NCBI GenBank assembly: GCA_900314995.1
Contig: OMXK01000032.1
Location: 1-44,198, forward strand
Length of the DNA stretch: 44,198 nt
Direction: 5' to 3'
From: an uncultured Prevotella sp.
Lineage (GTDB): Bacteria; Bacteroidota; Bacteroidia; Bacteroidales; Bacteroidaceae
Part shown: piece after piece, positions 1-7,337 of the stretch
How the letters are laid out: every line of letters begins with the position of its first letter
Numbering within the stretch: position 1 is the first letter of the stretch
The notes under the pieces: model-generated
Databases searched by the model: none
Told to the model about the DNA's origin: nothing
What the model saw: the letters and a program-made list of their open reading frames with translations, nothing else
Program-made: the position numbers and the translations under genes

Positions 1-70
1 AAAGTAATAGTAAATTAATTAGGTGATTGTAATTGCCCACCATGAAGACACATGAAGTGAACATTATTAA

Positions 71-100
71 CGAGTGCCACCCGCCGCGAGGTGGCACTCG
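71..100. terminator. Strong hairpin, probable terminator of a gene left of the window
   Basis: CGAGTGCCACC (71-81) pairs perfectly with GGTGGCACTCG (90-100) around an 8-nt loop. A short TTTGTCAATT follows. The position and stem strength suggest a factor-independent terminator for a plus-strand gene outside the window. The T run is weak, so this remains an inference. Confidence 0.55.
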
Positions 101-186
101 TTTGTCAATTGCCTTCAGAAATCTTTGAGAAGTTTCTTCGTGCAGACATCCACAACCCCGAGTAATAGGGGGTAACGGACTGGTGC

Positions 187-270
187 TTACTCGTAATGTG
201 AGCACCAGTTTGTCGTAATGTAACCCATAGTTTGCCGTAATGTAACTCATAGTTTGTCGTAATGTAACTC
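187..270. repeat. Four 22-bp-period units with core CGTAATGT
   Basis: Units start at 187, 209, 231 and 253, exactly 22 bp apart. Units two to four share TTTGYCGTAATGTAAC followed by a variable tail; the first is degenerate but keeps CGTAATGT in phase. CTGGTGCT (180-187) and AGCACCAG (201-208) form an inverted repeat over the first unit. The same core recurs at 34567-34607. Two-helical-turn spacing suggests sites on one face of the DNA for a repeated protein binder; the binder is unknown. Confidence 0.75.
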
Positions 271-349
271 AAATTCATATTCTTTCTTCATAACATCCAC
301 TAAATTTGAGTTAATTGACATATTATCAATAAATTAGCTCATTATTATA

Positions 350-413
350 CCTCCACTTAACCTCCACTTAACCTCCACTTAACCTCCACTTAACCTCCAC
401 TTAACCTCCACTA
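350..413. repeat. Six tandem 11-bp iterons CCTCCACTTAA
   Basis: Five full copies (350-360, 361-371, 372-382, 383-393, 394-404) and a final shortened copy ending in CTA (405-413) sit head to tail without spacers. The last 31 bases (383-413) are perfectly complementary to 481-511, so the array is one arm of a large inverted repeat. The 11-bp period equals about one DNA turn. Confidence 0.9.
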
Positions 414-480
414 GTTTTGATGATGGACTTGAGCAAAATCTGTCAGGAAATCGGAATAAACTAGAATTATAAATCCTATT

Positions 481-522
481 TAGTGGAGGTTAAGTGGAGG
501 TTAAGTGGAGGATTAGTGGATG
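481..522. repeat. Inverted copies of the 11-bp iteron
   Basis: TAGTGGAGG, two TTAAGTGGAGG units and a variant ATTAGTGGATG lie in the opposite orientation to the array at 350-413. Bases 481-511 match 383-413 perfectly as a 31-bp inverted repeat around a 67-base centre. An outer pair, ACATCCACTA (293-302) and TAGTGGATGT (514-523), nests outside it. Confidence 0.88.
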
Positions 523-773
523 TATAAAAAGTAATTAAATAATTGATTTTCAATAAGATATATCTGATTTAGTGTAGGATTAAACGGAAATCCAATTTTT
601 GATACAAAAATATTATGATTGTAGTCAAATTTAATCGTAGCACCAAATGAACAAGGAAACAAAGATAGACTTGAAAAAAGTATTGTTGGTAAAACATGAA
701 TGAAGCGGTTGTTGTAGATGTAGTGAGATATACTTTTTTTTATGTTAATTACTTTATTTCGGACTTTTCTTTG

Positions 774-781
774 TATCTTTG
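774..781 (+). promoter_or_regulatory. Bacteroidota -7 box TATCTTTG
   Basis: TATCTTTG matches the consensus TAnnTTTG and lies 27 bp before the start codon of the esterase at 809. No clean -33 TTTG is visible at the usual distance. It probably starts the transcript that runs to 5067. Confidence 0.6.
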
Positions 782-808
782 CAGCGGAATCCTAAAAACT
801 GACAGACG

Positions 809-1621
809 ATGAAAAGATTAATGACTTGTTTCGTGACGCTGTTGATAGTATTAAGTGTCGACGCCCAAGCGTATAAGCAGGAAAGAGATATCCTGTATAC
901 AACTAAGACAGATGCCTATGCTCAGGAGCGGCTGAAGCTCGATGTATATTATCCAGAGACCTTGAAAGACTGTCCTGTCATCGTGTGGTTCCATGGTGGC
1001 GGCATCGAGGCAGGTGAGAAGGAAATCCCTCAGAAACTCCAGGAGAAGGGTTATGTTGTGGTGGGTGCCAATTACCGTTTGTTGCCGAAGGTGACGATCG
1101 ACAAGGCACTGGATGATGCGGCCGAGGCTGTGGCTTGGGCTTTCCGTCATGCCAGGGAATACGGGGGCGATCCGCGAAAGATCGTTGTGACTGGCCATTC
1201 TGCTGGCGGCTATCTGGGGATGATGCTCTGTCTGAACAAAGCCTGGCTGAAAGCATATAATGTAGATGCTGACAGCGTATGGATGTATGTACCATTCAGC
1301 GGACAGGCGATTACGCATTACAATGTCCGTAAGATGCAGGGCCTCAGTCCTTTACAGCCGATGATTGATGAATATGCACCTTTATATTGGGTACGAAAGG
1401 ACTGCCCGCCTCTGATACTGATTTGTGGCGATCGTGAATTGGAACTCTTCGGCCGTTATGATGAGAACCAGTATCTGGCCCGTATGATGAAACTGGTTGG
1501 TCATAAGCAGACATACTTGTATGAGATCGACGGCCATGGGCATGGCAGTATGGTGGATCCATCCTTCCATATCCTTGATACCCATATCAAAATGATGCTA
1601 GGCGAACAGGTGAACCCGTAA
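809..1621 (+). CDS. Secreted alpha/beta-hydrolase, probable carbohydrate esterase
   Basis: The 270-aa protein begins with a signal peptide (about residues 1-20, cleavage near DAQA). It then shows the alpha/beta-hydrolase-3 pattern: an oxyanion-hole HGGG at 62-65, a nucleophile elbow GHSAGG at 129-134 with Ser131, a likely Asp208 in CGDRE, and a catalytic His near 243-245 in DGHGHG. Family members are periplasmic esterases that remove acetyl or feruloyl groups from plant polysaccharides, or are lipases. The next enzyme gene encodes an epimerase/glycosidase fusion, which favours a carbohydrate-esterase role. The substrate is inferred. The gene follows a TATCTTTG promoter and likely heads an operon. 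Confidence 0.85.
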   Translation: MKRLMTCFVTLLIVLSVDAQAYKQERDILYTTKTDAYAQERLKLDVYYPETLKDCPVIVWFHGGGIEAGEKEIPQKLQEKGYVVVGANYRLLPKVTIDKALDDAAEAVAWAFRHAREYGGDPRKIVVTGHSAGGYLGMMLCLNKAWLKAYNVDADSVWMYVPFSGQAITHYNVRKMQGLSPLQPMIDEYAPLYWVRKDCPPLILICGDRELELFGRYDENQYLARMMKLVGHKQTYLYEIDGHGHGSMVDPSFHILDTHIKMMLGEQVNP

Positions 1622-1688
1622 ACCTTGTATCATTGATGCATTATCAGAGAATATATAGTTTTTTATTGATCATATAAAACGATTGCTT

Positions 1689-1769
1689 ATGGATTTGCTT
1701 CACATTATTGCTGTTATCGCATTGGTTGTTATCGGAGTGGTCATCTATTTTAACAAAAGACAAGGATAA
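1689..1769 (+). CDS. 26-aa single-span membrane microprotein
   Basis: A 26-codon frame runs from ATG 1689 to TAA 1767-1769 and stops two bases before the start codon of the next gene. The peptide has a short MDLLH start, about 16 hydrophobic residues rich in I, V, A and L, and a basic NKRQG tail. This is the form of a one-span inner-membrane microprotein. The tight junction suggests translational coupling with the fusion enzyme. I do not recognise a family. It could be a chance frame, though continuous hydrophobicity through the whole frame argues against that. Confidence 0.45.
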   Translation: MDLLHIIAVIALVVIGVVIYFNKRQG

Positions 1770-1771
1770 TC

Positions 1772-4700
1772 ATGAGGTGGACTTTCTTATTGTCCAGTCT
1801 TGCTGGCGGGATATTGATGAGTGGACTGGCCTTGAGTGTATCTGCACAGACAAAGGCAGAGATGGAACAACTGCGTCAGGAGGTTACCGATAATCTGACG
1901 GAGAATATCCTGCCTTTCTGGATGGAGAAAACCGTTGATCCCGATGGCGGTTTCTATGGTGTCGTGATGAATGACGGTAAGGCTGCCGACAATGCCGATA
2001 AAGGGGCTGTATTGAATGCACGCATCCTGTGGACCTTTTCGAAAGCCTATCGCCATTATGGACTTGAGAGCTACCGCCAGATGGCCGATCGTGCAGCGGA
2101 GTATTATCTGGCTCATTTTATAGATAGGAAATACGGGGGCGTGTACTGGGCGCTGACGTCTGAGGGTGTCGCAAAGAATACCACGAAGCAGACCTATGCC
2201 TGTGCCTTTGGCATCTACGGCTTGGCAGAGCATTTTAGGGCTACGGGCGATAAACGGAGTCTCGAGGCTGCCATAAAGCTCTATCAGACGCTGGAGTCGA
2301 AAGTCCACGATAAGGCTAAACTGGGCTATATCGAGATGTTCCAGCGCGATTATACTCGTGGACAGCAACATGGTGTCGACGGTCATGCGAGTGCCTCGAA
2401 GACGATGAATACCCACATTCATGTGCTTGAGGCCTATACGACGCTCTATCAGGTGTGGCCCAACGAGGAACTGAAGGCCAATCTGAAGGAATTGCTGGGG
2501 ATTCTGAGTTCTAAGCTTTACGACCAGAAACGGGCACACTTGATTCTCTATTGCGACGATGACTGGAATCCGGTGGGCGAACAGGAAGACTCCTACGGAC
2601 ACGATATCGAGACGTCTTGGCTGATGTGCGAAGCTGCTGCTGTAGTCGGTGATCCAGACCTTAAGGCTAGGGTAGAGGACCAGGCTGTGAAAATGGCGCG
2701 TACTGCACTTAATGAAGGGCTCAACAACGAAGGAGCAATGCGTTACGAGAAGACATCGAAGGGCTATAGCTCGAGGATATCCTGGTGGCCACAGTGTGAG
2801 ACTATCATCGGAGCGGTGAATGCCTGGCAACTGACTGGCGACAGGCGTTTCTTTGATGCTGCAGTGAGAAACTGGGCGTATGTCAAGGCGCACCTTGTTG
2901 ACCAGACGCATGGTGGCTGGTACAAAGATTTGGACGAGCAAGGAAAACCATCTCCCTGGTCGCCTAAGGCGAGCGAGTGGAATTGTCCGTATCATAACAG
3001 TCGGATGGGCTATGAGTTGGCCGAGCGGTTGCTTTATCCTGCTGTCCATACAGAGGTGATGGCATGGAGTAATATGACGGGTGTCAGATTGGAGGGCGAA
3101 CTGATAGACTTTGAGTCGACTCTTCGTGTTGGAACCCCAGGAGGAGAGATGGAGAAGAGTGGCCGGGAGAAACAGCAGAAAATCAGGTATATGCGTGAGG
3201 GAAATACCCAACGTACCATTACGCCGATGCATGGTGTAGAGGTGACGCAAAGCGTGACGGATGTGGATATGCATACCGTTCAACTCAGCTGGAAAGCCGA
3301 GGCCAAGGAAGATCTGAAAGAAGGCGTCTATTTCTGTATGAATTTCTCCCCGGAATACTATTCCAAAGCTAAGATCAAGACTTCAGGGCGAAAGGTCACC
3401 ATTGAGTCTCCGGAACGGAAGATTACGCTTACATTCGATTGCGCAGTCGATATGTTCGTGAGGGATGAAGATGGTGATAAGGTTTTGTACGTCACGTTGT
3501 TACAAGTTTTGAAGAAAGGGACGGTAAAAGATCTGTCCGCCGTAATGACTGTCGACGGGAAACGCCATCACGAAGCTGCAGAAATCGTGATTGATGCGTC
3601 TAAGCCAGGACGTGAGTTCGCAGGTTTTGGCGGCAACTTCAGAATACAGAATGTGGCCAAAGATCCGTTGGTGATCGACTATTGTCTGGATAAGATGCGT
3701 GTAGCTTTTGGTCGTGTGGAGATGCCATGGGCTATGTGGGATATGCAAGGGGCAGAAAGTGACCATGTGAAGCGGAGTGCCGAGATGGCGCGCAGGTTGA
3801 AACAGATCGGTATGCCCGTCATCGTGAGTTGCTGGTTCCCGCCGTTATGGGCAGGCACCCAGACGACACGATCTGATGGTACAGCGAGAGCTTTTGCGCT
3901 GAAACCATCAGAGAAGGACAGAATCTATTCATCGCTGGTCAGTTACCTGGAATTCTTGAAGAATGACTACGGGGTGGAAGCAGATTACTTTTCCTTTAAC
4001 GAATCTGATCTCGGCATTGACGTTGTATTTACTCCGGAGGAACATCGCGACTTTATTAAGTCTTTTGGCCAGTATCTTGCTGATCGCGGCTTGAAGACGT
4101 TATTACTGTTAGGCGATAATTCCGATGCTACGACGTTTAGTTTTATCGAGCCTGCACTAAATGACCCGTCTGCCCGACCTTATATCGGGGCAATTTCTTT
4201 CCACTCGTGGAGAGGGTGCGATGATGCCACCTTGCGTAAGTGGGCCGATGCAGCCAGGAAGATCAATGTGCCTCTTATTGTAGGCGAGGGTAGTACAGAT
4301 GCAGCAGCGCATCAGTATCCTGTCATTTTCAATGAGCCGACATTTGCACTTTATGAGATAAACCTTTATGTAAGGATCTGTGCCGTCAGTCAACCCGTCA
4401 GTATTCTCCAATGGCAGTTGACGTCAGATTATTCCTTACTTTGGGGTGAAGGAATCTTCCGTTCAGAGGGGCCTCTGCGTCCAACACAGCGCTTTTTCAA
4501 TCTGAAACAGCTTTCTATGACGCCAAAGGACGCTTTTGCCGTTCCCGTTCAGTGTAATAAAAAGAATGTGAATACTGCTGCTTTCGTAAAACCTGCAACA
4601 GGAGAAAGTGCGCTGCATATTGTGAATAACGGTGCAGCGTGTGAAGCTTTAGTCTCAGGTTTTCCTTCGGATTCGCGAATGGCTCTTTGCTATGTTACCA

Positions 4701-4801
4701 ATAGTTCCCGTCATGCTGAAACCCAACTGTTGACAGTAGACGATGGCAAAGTGACAGTACATCTGCCGGCAGAGAGTTTTGTTACGTTGATAGCTCAATA
4801 A
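1772..4801 (+). CDS. Secreted fusion: cellobiose/mannobiose 2-epimerase-like domain plus clan GH-A glycosidase
   Basis: This 1009-aa protein starts with a signal peptide ending near SVSA. Residues about 35-425 are an N-acylglucosamine/cellobiose 2-epimerase (alpha/alpha)6 barrel: KTMNTHIHVLEAY, SYGHDIET with His277, SWWPQCE and WNCPYHNSR with His408 are the family's hallmarks. Residues about 426-600 look like a beta-rich linker domain. From about 605, GREFAGFGGNF opens a GH30-like (beta/alpha)8 region with a probable acid/base Glu744 in FNESD and a nucleophile Glu839 in VGEGSTD. Epimerases of this family convert the reducing-end glucose or mannose of beta-1,4-disaccharides and are normally single-domain and cytoplasmic, so export and fusion are both unusual. 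A beta-mannan or cello-oligosaccharide substrate is inferred. Confidence 0.85.
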   Translation: MRWTFLLSSLAGGILMSGLALSVSAQTKAEMEQLRQEVTDNLTENILPFWMEKTVDPDGGFYGVVMNDGKAADNADKGAVLNARILWTFSKAYRHYGLESYRQMADRAAEYYLAHFIDRKYGGVYWALTSEGVAKNTTKQTYACAFGIYGLAEHFRATGDKRSLEAAIKLYQTLESKVHDKAKLGYIEMFQRDYTRGQQHGVDGHASASKTMNTHIHVLEAYTTLYQVWPNEELKANLKELLGILSSKLYDQKRAHLILYCDDDWNPVGEQEDSYGHDIETSWLMCEAAAVVGDPDLKARVEDQAVKMARTALNEGLNNEGAMRYEKTSKGYSSRISWWPQCETIIGAVNAWQLTGDRRFFDAAVRNWAYVKAHLVDQTHGGWYKDLDEQGKPSPWSPKASEWNCPYHNSRMGYELAERLLYPAVHTEVMAWSNMTGVRLEGELIDFESTLRVGTPGGEMEKSGREKQQKIRYMREGNTQRTITPMHGVEVTQSVTDVDMHTVQLSWKAEAKEDLKEGVYFCMNFSPEYYSKAKIKTSGRKVTIESPERKITLTFDCAVDMFVRDEDGDKVLYVTLLQVLKKGTVKDLSAVMTVDGKRHHEAAEIVIDASKPGREFAGFGGNFRIQNVAKDPLVIDYCLDKMRVAFGRVEMPWAMWDMQGAESDHVKRSAEMARRLKQIGMPVIVSCWFPPLWAGTQTTRSDGTARAFALKPSEKDRIYSSLVSYLEFLKNDYGVEADYFSFNESDLGIDVVFTPEEHRDFIKSFGQYLADRGLKTLLLLGDNSDATTFSFIEPALNDPSARPYIGAISFHSWRGCDDATLRKWADAARKINVPLIVGEGSTDAAAHQYPVIFNEPTFALYEINLYVRICAVSQPVSILQWQLTSDYSLLWGEGIFRSEGPLRPTQRFFNLKQLSMTPKDAFAVPVQCNKKNVNTAAFVKPATGESALHIVNNGAACEALVSGFPSDSRMALCYVTNSSRHAETQLLTVDDGKVTVHLPAESFVTLIAQ

Positions 4802-4815
4802 CAAGATATGAAGAG

Positions 4816-5067
4816 ATGAGAAATTTTGCATTTTGGATGAAAATGGTACCTGTAGTTATGTTGGCTGTATCATGTGGCGGACATTCCGGGGAGCAATCGT
4901 CGACTCAAGAAGAGGTGAATGAGATTGAGGTCATTCCGAAAGTGAAAGAACCTCAGGCAGAACAGGATATAGTCGACTTTACAGAAGAAGAAACGGGAAC
5001 CCCGATTACAGGAAAGCAGGGCAATCCGAAAGATGTTCTGGTGACCGAGACACCCTTGGAAGAATAA
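4816..5067 (+). CDS. Small acidic lipoprotein
   Basis: The 83-aa product has a hydrophobic leader and the lipobox AVSC at residue 20 or so, followed by GGHSGEQ, so it is probably a lipoprotein. The mature part is strongly acidic and proline-containing, with no recognisable domain and few hydrophobic residues; it is likely disordered. It lies 14 bp after the epimerase/glycosidase gene and should be cotranscribed with it. The next gene converges with it across a 2-bp gap. Function unknown. Confidence 0.65.
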   Translation: MRNFAFWMKMVPVVMLAVSCGGHSGEQSSTQEEVNEIEVIPKVKEPQAEQDIVDFTEEETGTPITGKQGNPKDVLVTETPLEE

Positions 5068-5069
5068 GC

Positions 5070-5501
5070 TTAATGATGCTTTTGTCTGAGGGTGAAGGGA
5101 AGTGATGTAGGCAGTTTTTGCCATTTCCCGTTCTTGGGCACTTTCAGCGTACTTCCGTCAACCTGTTTTAGTACGTATAGCGTGTCATTCTTAACCGTCA
5201 GTGTGGCTGTAAGATCCTCACTGCCGAAATCATTGATCATCGCGAGTTTAGCCGTTTGATCTTTGATGGTGGCGGAAGTGATGACCCAACAGAATGAGTT
5301 GTTTTTCTTACCGAGATAACCGGGAAGTTGTCCATACAGCTCTTGTCCGGGTACGGTAATCGTCTCATCGTATAAGTCTATATGAAGGAATACCTCATAT
5401 TCGTTATTATATAGGTACGCGCGAAAAGGGGCCTCGCTCTTTTGAGCCTGAATTGTAAGACTCAGGAAACTCAAGATGGATATCAGGATTAACTGCTTCA
5501 T
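5070..5501 (-). CDS. Exported hypothetical protein, small beta-rich
   Basis: I start this at the ATG at 5501 rather than the in-frame TTG two codons upstream. The 143-aa product has a clear signal peptide (MKQLILISILSFLSL..., cleavage after TIQA). The mature part of about 120 residues alternates polar and hydrophobic residues (FRAYLYNNEYEVFLHIDL, ATLTVKNDTLYVL), which suggests a small beta-sandwich or lipocalin-like fold. No catalytic motif is visible. It has its own promoter box at 5528-5535 and stands alone between two plus-strand units. Function unknown. Confidence 0.65.
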   Translation of the reverse strand: MKQLILISILSFLSLTIQAQKSEAPFRAYLYNNEYEVFLHIDLYDETITVPGQELYGQLPGYLGKKNNSFCWVITSATIKDQTAKLAMINDFGSEDLTATLTVKNDTLYVLKQVDGSTLKVPKNGKWQKLPTSLPFTLRQKHH

Positions 5502-5527
5502 ATTCAATAAGATTTCTAAATTGCTTA

Positions 5528-5535
5528 CAAAGTTA
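5528..5535 (-). promoter_or_regulatory. Minus-strand -7 box TAACTTTG
   Basis: The minus strand reads TAACTTTG about 27 bp before the start codon at 5501, matching TAnnTTTG. Together with the plus-strand promoter at 5585-5617 it makes a divergent promoter region. Confidence 0.55.
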
Positions 5536-5584
5536 CTAATCTAAATCATTTTTTGAAGAAAAAGCATAAAATAATAGCCGAAAC

Positions 5585-5617
5585 TTTGCAGATTTTAGAA
5601 ATATTTAAGTAACTTTG
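5585..5617 (+). promoter_or_regulatory. Promoter of the glycogen operon: TTTG, 21 bp, TAACTTTG
   Basis: A -33 TTTG (5585-5588) and a -7 TAACTTTG (5610-5617) are separated by 21 bp, close to the ideal Bacteroidota arrangement. The predicted start of transcription falls about 15 bp before the ATG at 5638, giving a very short leader. Confidence 0.7.
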
Positions 5618-5637
5618 CAGCCAATTATTCGTATAAC

Positions 5638-7280
5638 ATGGCAAAAAAGCAGTTAATGCCAGACTACATCTTCGAGTCAAGTTGGGAAGTCTGCAACAAA
5701 GTAGGGGGAATCTATACAGTCCTTTCGACACGTGCCAAAACCCTATCGTTTTCATCGGTCCTGATTTTTGGAAAGAGCAAGAGAGTCCTTATTTCAAGGA
5801 GGACAAGCTTCTCTTTGCCGATTGGCAGAGGGAGGCTGCGGAAACAGGACTTAAAGTAAGGGTAGGTCGTTGGACCATACCTGGTGAACCAATCGCGGTC
5901 TTAGTTGATTTTAATCCATTCTTCGAAAAGAAAAACGAGATTTACGGTTGGCTGTGGGAAAACTACGGAGTCGACTCCCTGCATGCCTATGGCGATTACG
6001 ACGAGGCTTCGATGTTCTCTTATGCCGCTGCTTTGGTGGTGGAGAGCTATTACAACTATTATCTGGATAGCTCTAAGCGTGTCATTTATCACGCCAATGA
6101 GTGGATGTGCGGACTTGGTGCCCTTTATATTAACAACAAACTTCCGGAGATAGGCACTATCTTTACAACCCATGCAACGAGTATCGGCCGTTCGATAGCT
6201 GGCAACATGAAGCCTCTTTATGACTATCTCTTTGCTTATAATGGCGACCAAATGGCAGGTGAGTTGAACATGCAGTCGAAGCACTCTATAGAGAAGCAGA
6301 CGGCTCATTATGTTGACTGCTTTACTACCGTGAGCGATATTACGGCCAAGGAGTGTGTGGAACTGCTCGACAAACCCGTTGATGTGGTGTTGCCGAATGG
6401 TTTCGATGACAGTTTCGTGCCGAGTTCTCAGAAGTTTACCCGTAAGCGCAATGCTGCCCGCCGCAAGATGCTGGATATAGCGAATGCGCTGTTGGGTGAG
6501 GATTTGGACGACGACACACTGCTTGTTTCAACATCTGGCCGTTATGAGTTCCGCAATAAGGGTATCGATGTATTTGTGGAATCCATGAACCGTCTGCTTC
6601 GCGATCGCGACCTGAAGAAGAAGGTCGTTGCATTTATTGAAGTTCCGGGATGGGTGGGCGAGCCTCGTAAGGATTTGCAGGAACGCTTGAAGAGTGGAAA
6701 GAAATATGATACGCCGCTTGATGTGCCCCAGGTTACTCACTGGCTCCATAATATGAGCCATGACAATGTGCTGGGCATGATGAAATACTACGACATGCAT
6801 AACCGGAAAGACGAGAAGGTGAAGGTGATATTCTTGCCTTGTTATCTTGATGGTAATGACGGTATTGTTAACATGACATACTATGATGTGGTGCTGGGCA
6901 ATGACCTGTGCATCTATCCTTCATATTACGAGCCGTGGGGTTATACCCCATTGGAGGCGGTTGCCTTCAAGGTGCCCTGCATCACTACCGACCTTGCCGG
7001 TTTTGGCCTTTGGGCAAACTCTGTATTCGGTCATGAGGGCAAGTTGGCTGATGGCGTGAAGGTGATCCATCGTACGGACTATAATTACTCTGAGGTGGCT
7101 GACAATATCAAAGATACGGTGGCAGCCTATTCTTCGATGACAAAGAAGCAGATAGAAACCTGCCGTAAGAATGCAGGTGATTTGTCGAAGAAGGCGCTCT
7201 GGAGTGAATTCATCAAATACTATTACGAGGCTTACGACATTGCCCTCCGCAAGGCAGAGGAACGAAAGAAGTCGTTGTAA
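5638..7280 (+). pseudogene. GT3-family glycogen synthase, reading frame broken near residue 36
   Basis: The product would transfer glucose from a nucleotide sugar to the glycogen chain. From ATG 5638 the frame encodes DYIFESSWEVCNKVGGIYTV, which holds the KVGG nucleotide-sugar-binding motif, and STRAKTL. It then goes wrong: the rest (IVFIGPDFW onward to 7280) is in the frame two bases later, starting near 5745. GT3 hallmarks follow in that second frame: TTHATSIGR and EPWGYTPLEAVAFKVPCITTDLAGFG. As I recall the family, several more residues separate the two blocks, so a deletion of roughly 20 nt (3n+1) fits better than one lost base. Starting at the ATG at 5682 gives 532 aa without KVGG; its first 20 or so residues are out-of-frame noise. 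Either a real mutation or an assembly error; no canonical slippery heptamer is seen. Confidence 0.8.
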
Positions 7281-7337
7281 AGTTCTGAATATAAAGAAGT
7301 ATAATAGAAAATTCGAATATTTAATTTGAGATAAGTT

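Larger units (their letters stand above)
1..808. other. Gene-free, repeat-rich intergenic region
   Basis: I see no credible coding frame in these 808 bases. The stretch is AT-rich and contains, in order: the hairpin at 71-100, a small inverted repeat at 180-208, a 22-bp-period array at 187-270, the 11-bp iterons at 350-413, their inverted copies at 481-522, and about 250 bp of unremarkable AT-rich DNA ending in the promoter of the esterase gene. Confidence 0.7.

Noticed and set aside
350-522. Iteron arrays considered as a CRISPR or a plasmid-type origin
   Set aside because: Units are only 11 bp with no spacers, and there is no cas, rep or partition gene nearby.
1787-3283. Long minus-strand frame (498 aa) opposite the epimerase/glycosidase
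   Set aside because: It lies wholly within a gene with clear motifs; the residue mix is that of an antisense shadow and it has no promoter or family motif.
5730-5750. Programmed frameshift in the glycogen synthase
   Set aside because: The bases GCCAAAACCCTA hold no canonical X XXY YYZ heptamer in the original frame, and the join would still lack family residues.
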